NCBI GenBank assembly: GCA_003331265.1
Contig: QOPV01000002.1
Location: 1-64,000 of the forward strand
Source: Cryomorphaceae bacterium
GTDB lineage: Bacteria; Bacteroidota; Bacteroidia; Flavobacteriales; Flavobacteriaceae
Direction of reading: 5' to 3'
DNA length: 64,000 nt
How positions within the stretch are numbered: the stretch's first letter is position 1; each line of letters begins with the position of its first letter. The translations under genes and the position numbers were made by a program. Positions 47,499 to 56,700 of this stretch are shown piece by piece. The notes beneath the pieces are model-generated. The model was not told the DNA's origin, made no database searches, and worked only from the letters and a program-made list of their open reading frames with translations.

Positions 47499-48347
47499 TT
47501 AAGCTTCTTTTTTAGTTGTGATTTTTTTTCTAACTCTTTTCTTCTTTTCATCTCCTTTTACTTCTTGCTTAACTTCATCTTCTTTTTTCACTGATTCTTT
47601 ACTATCCTCTTCCTGACTAGCCTCTTTCTCTTTAATTAGTTCTACAGCATCTTTCTCTTTTTTTCTTTCAGACAATCCACTATTTATAGCCTCTGAAACA
47701 TGAGAAAGTATTAAATCAATAGATTTTGATGCGTCATCATTGGAGGGGATAGCATAATCTACTTCTCTAGGATCACAATTTGTATCAACCATTGCAAAAA
47801 TTGGAATATTTAATTTTTGAGCTTCTCTAACAGCAATATGCTCTCTCCTAATATCAACTACAAATAGTGCTCCAGGGAGACGTGTCATTTCTGTGATGGA
47901 TCCAAGATTTTTTTCAAGTTTTGCTCTTAGTCTATCTATTTGTAATTTTTCTTTTTTTGAAAGAGTTTCAAATGTTCCATCTTGTTTTGTTCTATCAATT
48001 GAAGACATTTTTTTTACAGCTTTTCTTATAGTAACGAAATTTGTTAACATTCCACCAGGCCATCTTTCGGTTATATATGGCATTTTAACATCTGAGGCAG
48101 CTTTAGCTACTATTTCTTTAGCTTGTTTTTTAGTTGCAACAAAAAGAATTTTTCTACCAGACAAGGCAATTTTGTTAAGGGCTTGCGCACATTCTTCAAT
48201 TTTGGAAGCAGTTTTGTATAGGTTTATAATATGAATTCCATTTTTCTCCATAAAAATGTAAGGAGCCATATTTGGATTCCATTTTCTTGTAAGGTGTCCA
48301 AAGTGAACACCAGCCTCTAGTAGAGGTTTAATTTCAATTTTTGTCAT
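47499..48347 (-). CDS. rpsB: 30S ribosomal protein S2
   Basis: The protein has the expected LLEAGVHFGHLTRKWNPNM, LFVATKKQAKE, ERWPGGMLTNF, LPGALFVVDIRREHIAVREA and ATNCDP-like TNCDPREVDYAIPSNDDA. The conserved part ends at about residue 225. The last ~55 residues form a Lys/Glu-rich low-complexity tail, as in many Bacteroidota S2 proteins. It is co-transcribed with tsf. Confidence 0.97.
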   Translation of the reverse strand: MTKIEIKPLLEAGVHFGHLTRKWNPNMAPYIFMEKNGIHIINLYKTASKIEECAQALNKIALSGRKILFVATKKQAKEIVAKAASDVKMPYITERWPGGMLTNFVTIRKAVKKMSSIDRTKQDGTFETLSKKEKLQIDRLRAKLEKNLGSITEMTRLPGALFVVDIRREHIAVREAQKLNIPIFAMVDTNCDPREVDYAIPSNDDASKSIDLILSHVSEAINSGLSERKKEKDAVELIKEKEASQEEDSKESVKKEDEVKQEVKGDEKKKRVRKKITTKKEA

Positions 48348-48417
48348 TTTTTTTAGTTTACGTTCCGTATGATTAGCAATAAATAGTTGATTTTATTTAT
48401 TTAGATGCTAAACTAAT

Positions 48418-48432
48418 TTTCGCAATGCGAAA
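48418..48432 (-). promoter_or_regulatory. Short hairpin in the rpsI-rpsB gap
   Basis: TTTCGC / GCGAAA arms with a 3-base loop lie about 70 bases upstream of the rpsB start, in the 145-base gap after rpsI. There is no T-run on the minus strand, so it is not a classical terminator. It may be part of an S2 leader. Nothing else is seen in this gap. Confidence 0.3.
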
Positions 48433-48492
48433 TACGACAACAGGTTATTTCAATATTAATATGAACTTAAATTCTTTAAAAGAAAAATATGA

Positions 48493-48879
48493 TTATCTTT
48501 TTGAGAATTGGAATTTTTTTCTTGCTTTCTTTTGACCAAACTTTTTTCTTTCAACCATCCTTGGGTCACGTGTTAATAATCCTTCTTTTTTCAACACAGG
48601 TCGATATTCTTCGTCAACTTCACATAAAGCTCTAGAAATAGCTAATCTAATAGATTCTGCTTGACCATTAACACCCCCACCATAAACATTTACTTTGATA
48701 TTGTATGTTGTAAGATTATCTGTTAACTCTAATGGCTTTTTAATTTTTGATTGTAACGTAGCAGTTGGAAAATATTCTTCAAGAGCTTTTCCGTTTACGG
48801 TGTGTTTTTGATCACCCTTAGACATGTAAATTCTTGCAACAGATGTTTTTCTTCTTCCTATTTTGTGAATTACTTCCAT
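48493..48879 (-). CDS. rpsI: 30S ribosomal protein S9
   Basis: The 128-residue protein contains IGRRKTSVARIYM at the start, NVYGGGVNGQAESIRLAISRAL in the middle, and the basic tail RKKFGQKKARKKFQFSKR, which reaches the ribosomal P site and ends in the conserved SKR. It follows rplM by 3 bases, the universal L13-S9 operon. Confidence 0.98.
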   Translation of the reverse strand: MEVIHKIGRRKTSVARIYMSKGDQKHTVNGKALEEYFPTATLQSKIKKPLELTDNLTTYNIKVNVYGGGVNGQAESIRLAISRALCEVDEEYRPVLKKEGLLTRDPRMVERKKFGQKKARKKFQFSKR

Positions 48880-48882
48880 AAA

Positions 48883-49338
48883 TTATTTTAATTCATTTAA
48901 ATTAATCAAAACTGGATTTTGACCTTCATGTTTGTGGTTTTCACCTACATAAACTTTTAAATTCCTAAAAAGTTCAGCTCCTAATTTATTTTTCGGAAGC
49001 ATTCCTTTAACAGATTTTTCAACAAGCCTTGATGGGTCTTTATCATATAGTTCTTTCGCAGTTAAAGATCTTTGACCGCCAGGATAGCCAGTGTATCTAA
49101 TGTATTCTTTTGATTCCCATTTATTTCCAGAAAGAGTTATTTTTTCAGCATTTACAACAATCACATTGTCTCCACAATCAACGTGAGGAGTGAAGCTAGG
49201 CTTGTGTTTTCCCCTCAAAAGTTTGGCAATTTTCGAGCACATTCTTCCTAAAGTTTGCCCAGAAGCGTCAACAAGAACCCATTTTTTGTCAACAGTATTC
49301 TTGTTAGCTGATATAGTTTTATATGTTAAAGAATCCAA
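48883..49338 (-). CDS. rplM: 50S ribosomal protein L13
   Basis: The 151 residues show KWVLVDASGQTLGRMCSKIAKLLRGKHKP, DCGDNVIVVNAEKI, YIRYTGYPGGQRS and VKGMLPKNKLG, all standard for L13. It is the first gene of the rplM-rpsI operon and is preceded by a near-perfect Bacteroidota promoter. It initiates the minus-strand translation cluster. Confidence 0.98.
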   Translation of the reverse strand: MDSLTYKTISANKNTVDKKWVLVDASGQTLGRMCSKIAKLLRGKHKPSFTPHVDCGDNVIVVNAEKITLSGNKWESKEYIRYTGYPGGQRSLTAKELYDKDPSRLVEKSVKGMLPKNKLGAELFRNLKVYVGENHKHEGQNPVLINLNELK

Positions 49339-49388
49339 AATATTAATTTTTCTTAAAGGAATTTAATTATAACCCTTTTATTGGCCTG

Positions 49389-49419
49389 CAAATCTACAAT
49401 AATAAATGATATCTGCAAA
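49389..49419 (-). promoter_or_regulatory. rplM-rpsI operon promoter
   Basis: On the minus strand, TTTG (49419-49416) is followed after exactly 19 bases by TAGATTTG (49396-49389), a full match to the Bacteroidota sigma consensus TTTG-N19-TAnnTTTG. It gives a leader of about 45 bases before the rplM ATG. It lies between the polA stop (49438) and rplM. Confidence 0.8.
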
Positions 49420-49437
49420 CGAACAATTAATAAAAAA

Positions 49438-52170
49438 TCAATGAGCTTCATACCAGTTATCACCTAAACCAATATCAACAGCCAAAGGGACATTTAAGCT
49501 GAAAGCAGACTCCATTTCTTGTTTTATTAATTTTTTCATTTTTTTTAGTTCTGGTTTATAGATTTCAAAAATTAATTCATCATGAACTTGAACTAGCATT
49601 TGAGACCTAAAGGCATTTAGCTTAATCTGATTACTAATATTGACCATTGCAATTTTAATAATATCTGCAGCACTACCCTGTATCGGAGCGTTTACAGCAT
49701 TTCTTTCAGCTCCTCCTCTTACAATTTGATTTCTTGAATTGATATCCTTCAAATATCTTTTTCTTCCTAATATTGTTTTTACATATCCGTTTTCTCTTGC
49801 AAAATTTATTTGATTAGAAATATAATTTTTGAGCTCAGGATAAGCAATGAAATAGGATTCTATTAAGTTTTTTGATTCAGATCTACTTAAATTAGTTTGA
49901 TTACTTAAACCAAATGCAGAAACCCCATAAATTATGCCAAAATTAACAGTTTTTGCATTACTTCGTTGTTCTCTAGAAACATTATTTATGTCTACATTAA
50001 AAACTTTAGAAGCAGTCGACGCATGAATATCTTCATTATTATTAAAAGCGAAAATCATATTAGAATCTTTACTTAATGATGCTATAACTCTTAATTCAAT
50101 TTGAGAATAGTCAGCAGCAAGCATTATAAAATCATTGTTTTCACATATGAATGCTTTTCTTATTTCACGTCCTTTATTAGATCTGATTGGAATATTTTGA
50201 AGATTGGGATTATTACTGCTTAATCTTCCAGTTGATGCTACTGCCTGATTAAAAACAGTATGTATTCTTTTACTTTCAATATTGATTTGTTTTGGTAATG
50301 CATCTACATATGTGTTGATTAGTTTTTGTAATGATCGCCATTTTAATACTTCTCTAATTATTTCATGCTCTTTTGAAAGATTAGACAGGACTTCTTCAGA
50401 TGTTGAATATTGTCCAGTTTTAGTCTTTTTTGGGTTGTCGATTAGCCTTAGTTTTTCAAATAATACTTCCCCTAATTGCTTTGGAGATGCGAGATTAAAT
50501 TCCTCATTTGAAAGATCAAAAATATTTTTTTCAATTAAACTTAATTCTTCTGTATAATTTACAGATAGATCATGTAAAAATTTTAAATTAATTTTTATAC
50601 CATTAAATTCCATTTGTGCAAGTACTTTTAGAAGAGGCATTTCTAATTTTTTAAATAAGCCGACAAGTTCACCTCTAACCAAGTCATTCATTAAATATTC
50701 AACCAGCTGAAAATTTAAATCACTTTTTTCCATTGATAATTCAATAGGATTTTCTATTTCTCCGCTTTTATTAAATTCTGTTCTATAATTTAAATATGTT
50801 TCGCATAAAACATTAAAATCATGACCTATATCTGGGTTTATAAGGTAATGAGCAATTTTTGTATCAAAACAAATACTATTTATATCAATATTAAATCGAA
50901 ATAAAAATTTTAATATTTTTTTTAAATCATAACCAATAATTGTAACATTACTTTTTTCAAATATTTTTTTTAAATATTCAATACGATTAGATTGTTCATC
51001 AATTTGTATGTAATAGCTTTTGTCATTATCCCAAGTGAATGAAACACCAAATTTATTTTTTTTTAAGTCGGAGTTAACCAAAGCAATTGAAAGAAATTTT
51101 TGATTTAAAATTTTATTAAAAAGTAAATTACAACCCAAGTCGCCATTAATTATTTGATAAAAACGCCCTGATTTAGATTTAAATAAGTCCTCTTTTTTGG
51201 AGTCTACATTTGATTCGCCTGGTGAATTAAATAAATCATATTGAACTTCATTTAAAGTATTTGTCTCCAACTTAATCTCCTGCTTTAAAGAAAAAATTTT
51301 CATGAAATTCTCTGTCATTCTTTTAAATTCAAGTTCTCCAAATATTTCTTTTATTTTATTAATGTCTGGATCTTGAAACTTGAAATTTTCTAAATTGTAA
51401 TCGATAGGAACATCTAACATTATGGTGGCTAACTTTTTTGAAAGCAATCCTTTGTCTTTGTTTAACTCAATTTTTTCTCTCAGTTTACCTTTAATTTTAT
51501 CTGTATTTTCTAATAGTTTTTCCATTGAACCGTATTCTGCAAGGAATTTTTTGGCAGTTTTTTCCCCTACGCCAGGAAGTCCCGGAATATTGTCAACAGA
51601 ATCTCCCATCATGCCTAGAAAATCAATCACTTGTAGTGGATCTGTAATTTCAAATTTTTTTTGAACCTCATCAACTCCCCAAATTTCAATTCCATTTCCC
51701 ATTCTTGCAGGTCTGTACATAAATATATTTTCTGAAACTAATTGTGCGAAATCTTTGTCAGGAGTAACCATAAAAACCTCGTAATTGTTTTGCTCAGCAT
51801 TTTTAGCAACCGTTCCAATTATATCATCTGCTTCGTATCCACTTTTAACTAATATAGGTATTTGCATAGCTTTTAAAATCGCTTGAATATATGGAACTGC
51901 AATTTTAATAGCATCTGGAGTTTCATTTCGATTAGCCTTATATTCTTCAAAAATTTCTAATCTGTCACTAGAGCCCCCCTTATCAAACGCTACTGCCAAA
52001 TTTTCTGGTGACTCTCTTTTAATCAGGTCAAGAAGAGAATTCATGAATCCCATTATAGCGCTAGTATCCATTCCCTTGGAATTTATCCTAGGATTTTTAA
52101 TGAAGGCGTAATAGCCTCTAAAAATTAAAGCATAAGCATCAATTAAAAATAGTTTCTTTTTTACCTGCAT
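49438..52170 (-). CDS. polA: DNA polymerase I, with degenerate proofreading motif
   Basis: The 910 residues contain a 5'-3' exonuclease domain (LFLIDAYALIFRGYYAF, YEADDIIGT, VTPDKDFAQLV, GDSVDNIPGLPGVGEKTA), a 3'-5' exonuclease-like domain (about 340-520), and a family A polymerase domain (ADYSQIELRVIASLS, RSNAKTVNFGIIYG, QVHDELIFE). In the exonuclease domain the ExoI DxE motif is lost: KFLSIALVNS has Leu360 and Ile362 where family members have Asp and Glu in FDTETTG. The other metal Asp residues (in FDTKIAHYL and YLMNDL) appear to remain. Proofreading is therefore probably inactive. It is separated by 15 bases from the divergent TTG at 52186. Confidence 0.95.
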   Translation of the reverse strand: MQVKKKLFLIDAYALIFRGYYAFIKNPRINSKGMDTSAIMGFMNSLLDLIKRESPENLAVAFDKGGSSDRLEIFEEYKANRNETPDAIKIAVPYIQAILKAMQIPILVKSGYEADDIIGTVAKNAEQNNYEVFMVTPDKDFAQLVSENIFMYRPARMGNGIEIWGVDEVQKKFEITDPLQVIDFLGMMGDSVDNIPGLPGVGEKTAKKFLAEYGSMEKLLENTDKIKGKLREKIELNKDKGLLSKKLATIMLDVPIDYNLENFKFQDPDINKIKEIFGELEFKRMTENFMKIFSLKQEIKLETNTLNEVQYDLFNSPGESNVDSKKEDLFKSKSGRFYQIINGDLGCNLLFNKILNQKFLSIALVNSDLKKNKFGVSFTWDNDKSYYIQIDEQSNRIEYLKKIFEKSNVTIIGYDLKKILKFLFRFNIDINSICFDTKIAHYLINPDIGHDFNVLCETYLNYRTEFNKSGEIENPIELSMEKSDLNFQLVEYLMNDLVRGELVGLFKKLEMPLLKVLAQMEFNGIKINLKFLHDLSVNYTEELSLIEKNIFDLSNEEFNLASPKQLGEVLFEKLRLIDNPKKTKTGQYSTSEEVLSNLSKEHEIIREVLKWRSLQKLINTYVDALPKQINIESKRIHTVFNQAVASTGRLSSNNPNLQNIPIRSNKGREIRKAFICENNDFIMLAADYSQIELRVIASLSKDSNMIFAFNNNEDIHASTASKVFNVDINNVSREQRSNAKTVNFGIIYGVSAFGLSNQTNLSRSESKNLIESYFIAYPELKNYISNQINFARENGYVKTILGRKRYLKDINSRNQIVRGGAERNAVNAPIQGSAADIIKIAMVNISNQIKLNAFRSQMLVQVHDELIFEIYKPELKKMKKLIKQEMESAFSLNVPLAVDIGLGDNWYEAH

Positions 52171-52180
52171 TTAAATTTTT

Positions 52181-52188
52181 TACATTTG
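52181..52188 (+). promoter_or_regulatory. Candidate -7 element of the metallophosphoesterase gene
   Basis: TACATTTG fits TAnnTTTG. It includes the TTG at 52186, which would otherwise be read as the start codon. If it is a promoter, translation must begin downstream, most likely at the TTG at 52213. Confidence 0.4.
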
Positions 52189-52212
52189 AAAGCTAATTTA
52201 AAAAATATAGCA

Positions 52213-53445
52213 TTGAGATGGACATTTCTTATAATAGTATTTTTAGTAGTTGAAATATACGCATTCCAAGCATTTAAAACTGTTTTTAAGAATAATTGGA
52301 CTCTTAAAATTTATTTAGCTTTTAATGCTTTGATTATTTGCAATTTAATTTACAGGTTAATCGTAATTAATAATAATTCTTTAGACTTTTCCGATGTTTT
52401 TTATAACTATCTTTCAATTCCATTTGCTATTGTATTTACATTATTTGGATTTAAGTTAATAATTAGTTCATTTCTATTTATTGAGGACTCTTCTAGGCTT
52501 TTCATTTTTTTTTATAAGTCCTTTTTTTCAGCAACTGAATCAAATAGTTTTTTTGTTCAAAGAAGAAACTTTATAAGTAAAATTTCCATTTTGGCTGCTG
52601 CTCTACCTATTCCTTTCGTTTTACATGGAATTTTTAAAGGAAGACATAATTATCGAGTCATAAATTATGAATTAGAGTTTGATGATTTACCAGAAAAGTT
52701 TGATGGTTATAAGCTTACTCATATTTCAGATATACATAGTGGAAGTCTTCAAGAAATCAACAAAGTGGAATATGCTGTAGATTTAATTAATAAGCAAAAT
52801 TCAGACCTAGTTCTTTTCACTGGAGATTTTGTCAATAATAAAGCAAATGAATTAAATAAATGGAAAAGGGTTTTTTCTAAAATTGAATCTCGAGATGGAA
52901 AGTATTCTGTACTTGGAAATCACGATTATGGAGATTATGTATCTTGGAAATATAAGGGAGAGAAAAAGAAAAACTTTTTAGATCTTTTAAGTATTCAAGC
53001 TGAAATGGGCTTCAAGTTATTGTTAAATGAAAATATAAAAATAGGTTCAGAAAGTCAGAGCATCAGTTTAGTTGGTGTAGAAAATTGGGGTAAAGGTGGT
53101 TTTAAAAAAAAGGGAGATATTGACAAAGCCTGTGAGGGCTTAACTAAAAATGATTTTAAAATAGTTATGAGTCATGATCCTTCTCATTGGGATAAAATAT
53201 TGAAGAATCATAACACTCGTTTTCACTTAACCTTAAGCGGGCATACCCACGGAATGCAATTTGGAATTGAAATACCGGGGCTGATAAAATGGAGCCCAGT
53301 AAAATGGGTTTATAAATATTGGGCTGGATTGTATCATGAAAAAAATCAATTCCTTAATGTTAATAGGGGTTTTGGTGTTTTGGGGTTTCCGGGAAGAGTT
53401 GGAGTTTGGCCAGAAATTTCTGTAATAACACTTAAAAAAGTATAG
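52213..53445 (+). CDS. Membrane-anchored metallophosphoesterase (YkuE-like)
   Basis: A calcineurin-type phosphoesterase of about 410 residues with several N-terminal membrane helices (RWTFLIIVFLVVEIYAFQ and two more before residue 150) and a C-terminal catalytic domain. Metal-site motifs are THISDIHSG, LFTGDFVNN, LGNHDYGD, MSHDPSHW and LSGHTHGMQFG, all intact. The TTG at 52213 (RWTFLII) is preferred over the TTG at 52186 because the latter falls in a -7-like element. YkuE relatives may act on lipid-linked or UDP-sugar phosphates. The substrate is unknown. It is followed 43 bases later by the thioredoxin-like gene. Confidence 0.88.
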   Translation: MRWTFLIIVFLVVEIYAFQAFKTVFKNNWTLKIYLAFNALIICNLIYRLIVINNNSLDFSDVFYNYLSIPFAIVFTLFGFKLIISSFLFIEDSSRLFIFFYKSFFSATESNSFFVQRRNFISKISILAAALPIPFVLHGIFKGRHNYRVINYELEFDDLPEKFDGYKLTHISDIHSGSLQEINKVEYAVDLINKQNSDLVLFTGDFVNNKANELNKWKRVFSKIESRDGKYSVLGNHDYGDYVSWKYKGEKKKNFLDLLSIQAEMGFKLLLNENIKIGSESQSISLVGVENWGKGGFKKKGDIDKACEGLTKNDFKIVMSHDPSHWDKILKNHNTRFHLTLSGHTHGMQFGIEIPGLIKWSPVKWVYKYWAGLYHEKNQFLNVNRGFGVLGFPGRVGVWPEISVITLKKV

Positions 53446-53488
53446 ATTTTTAAAAAATGTTACTTTTGTTAAATATATTTCTTTTAAT

Positions 53489-53788
53489 ATGTCAAAATTT
53501 GGTGAACTTATTGGCTTAGATATTCCCGTATTATTAGATTTTTACACTGACGATAATGATTCCTCATCAGTTATGCGCCCTGTCTTAAGAGATGTCGCTG
53601 CTGCAATTGGAGACAAGGGTAAAGTAATCAAAATAAATGTAGATAAGAATAATGAATTAGCTGAAGCGCTCAGGGTAAAACTATTACCAACTCTTATGAT
53701 TTATAAAGGCGGAGAAATGGTTTGGAGACAAAGTGGAGAACAAGATGCCAATACACTTATAAGCATAATTAAAGATTTTATCAATTAG
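53489..53788 (+). CDS. Thioredoxin-fold protein without the CxxC motif
   Basis: The 99-residue protein has the thioredoxin fold pattern: IPVLLDFYTDDNDSSSVMRPVL, KVIKINVDKNNELAEALRV, the cis-Pro loop LLPTLMIY (Pro67) and GEMVWRQSGEQD. Where thioredoxin has WCGPC there is DDNDSSSVM, and the whole protein contains no cysteine. It cannot be a disulfide reductase and may be a chaperone or binding protein. Cysteine-less relatives with a similar sequence are known to me from flavobacteria. The last 8 bases overlap the convergent DUF2723 gene. Confidence 0.85.
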   Translation: MSKFGELIGLDIPVLLDFYTDDNDSSSVMRPVLRDVAAAIGDKGKVIKINVDKNNELAEALRVKLLPTLMIYKGGEMVWRQSGEQDANTLISIIKDFIN

Positions 53789-56700
53789 TTAATTTTTCTT
53801 TTATAAAAAGAAAAGTTTCGATTTCAGATTTTATAAAAGAATCATCACTTTCATTTTCTTTTAATATGTTCAAAATCTTGGTATACTGGAACAAGTTATT
53901 AGCGATATTTTCTATGTATTCGGATTGATTTTCAGATTCCATTTCATGAAATAAGATAAGCCTATTTCTTAACTCATTAGAAATATTTATATAAAGATCC
54001 TTAGATAATTCCATGCTCCCATATTTATATATACTTTCTATAAAAGGAATTAATAAAGTGTAGTATTCGTATTCTCCGTAAAATTCTTTTACATAATCAG
54101 TACTCTTAATATAATCTTCAATTACTTGTCCAATAAAATTAGTATTATTTGAATTTAAAGCAGCTTCAACTAAACTTCTGTACCTTTCAGTATCAGTTAT
54201 AATATTTTCAGCATATGTGTATATAGAAAATCTAGAATCTTTAGATTTAGATAAATTAGAATAGTATTTTAAATTTTGTTGATATTTATTAGATAAACTA
54301 ATAAATAGCTGATCTCCTTTTTTAAATTTTTCAAGTTTATAATAGGTTGAAATATAAGGTTCTAAAAGGCTGTAAAAGCCAAAATAATCAACAGGCATTT
54401 TATCTAAAGATAAATCTAATATTTCCTCAGATTTTTTGATTTCACCCTCTTCTAAAAGTTTTAATGATAATCTGTGAAGATTCCCTCTAAAAGAAATACT
54501 ATTTTTTCTTGTTTCAGGGTCGTGATAAATATTTGGATCATTAGAATTTCCCCACTCCCATCCTTTAACAATTTTATACATTAGTTCAGAGTCTATTTTA
54601 CCCAATTCGTAAGGATTGTTTTTTGGTATTTTGGTTCTTATAGGAACTAATTTGTAAACTAAGCCGTCCAACTGAAGATATTCTTTCATCCATAAATATT
54701 CTGCATCATTATAACTTCCTCCGGTAAAATAGATAGGTCTCTTCCAATCATTATTAGCTAGGATATCTAACATTAGAAGTTGATTTTTATACAGTCCACT
54801 GGATGGCAAGTCAATATCAATATAATCTAATATTAATTCATAATCTTTTTCGCTGACTAATCCACTTTTAATAACATTTTTTTTGTTTACAGGAACACGA
54901 ATTTTATTAGTTGGATAAAAAATCATATTCTGGGTGAATTTTGGGACTTTATCTAATTCTGCTCCGTATTGTTCTAGCAGGTTTTTATACTTTGTTCTAG
55001 GGTGATCACTTCCGACCCAGTCCATGAAATCCTTTATATCCCAACGAACAGAATCAATTAAAGCCTCATGTTTAATATAATCTCTGACACCATAGGCATA
55101 TTGCCTATGTTCAAGTTGAGATGGAATAGGACTACTATTATAGGTTCTTTTTTTCATTTGATCTATGTACCAATCCGTAGCAATTAAACTTGTATTAATA
55201 GTCCTTACGTCAGTTCTGTAATTTTCAATTTCCTGAGCATACCATAATGCGAAAGTGTCATTATCACCAATTGTAAAAATCATTGGATCTGAACCCTCGT
55301 CAATTGAATTTAAATATGCTTTTGCAAGAGATTGAGCAGTATATCGATGTGATCTATCGTGGTCATCCCAATTTTGAAAAGCCATTAAAAAAGGAATCGT
55401 TAAAAGAATTATAATTATTAAAGGAGATGCTTTTTCAGAAATAATTTTTTTTAGTTTTTGATAAAAAGACAAAGCGCTTAGTCCAATAAAAATACAAAAA
55501 ACATAAAAAGAACCTACCAGCGCGTAATCTCTTTCTCTTGGCTCAAATATTCTTTCATTGACATATACTTTTAGAGCTAGTCCTGTGAAAAGAAATAATA
55601 GGGTCACGATCCAAAAAAGATTTTTATCCTCTTTAAAAAGAAATAGCAGTCCTATTATCCCAAAAATTAATGGTAGAAAATAATATTTATTTCTCCCTTT
55701 ATTATTTAAAACATCATCTGAAAGATTTTTTTGAGGCCCAAGTCTAAATTCATCAATAAAATTTATTCCACTTATCCAATTTCCATTGAGAAGGTCATAT
55801 TTCCATTGAATATCATTTTGTTTACCTACAAAATTCCACATAAAGTATCTCCAATACATAGATCCCATTTGATATTGGAAAAGATATTTAATATTAGAAA
55901 TTAAGGAAGGCTTTTTAATATCAAGATAGCCCCCATATTGAGAAAGAAACTCATGATATCCATCTGAATCAATATCACCCTGATCAAAACTTGATTTAAA
56001 TTGACTGACCAACTGAGTTAAATTATCTTCATTTCTATATTCAGGCTTTATTTTAAACGATAGATAACCAAAATATTTCATATAATTTGAAGCGTGTTCC
56101 GAACTCCACATTCTTGGAAGTAATCCAACATGATTTGTATTTGAATTTATTTTGCCAGATTTCCAATCATTAACAACGATATATTTTTTTGTTTTTAGGT
56201 CTTTTTCGTATTTAGGTTTATCATCTTTATAGGGTTTGTCTGGATCTTGACCCGCATATGCGTCGGAATACATGGGGCCATAAAAAATATGAGTATCTGG
56301 ATATTGCTCTAAGTTGTAATATGCTAATAAGGCTCTTGCATCAGAGGGAGCATTTTCATTAATTACCGTATTAGCATTTGATCTAATGGGAATCATTAAC
56401 CACGAAGAGAAACCAATAAAAACAAACATTATACAAAGTAAAAATGTATTGATTTTAACCAATTTCTTTTCTTGGGTTTTTTTAAGCCCAAAATAAAAAA
56501 AAGATAGAATTAAAATCGCTGAAAAAATTGTTCCAGAATTAAAAGGAAGTCCTAAATTATTTACAAAAAAGACTTCTAAATATCCAAATAAGCCTAGAGT
56601 TGAAGGCAGTAACAGTTTAAATATAAATAATAAAATTGCTACAGAAATAATGTTAGCTATGATGAAGCTTTTTAGAGTTGGAGAGGGATTTTTTTTAAAA

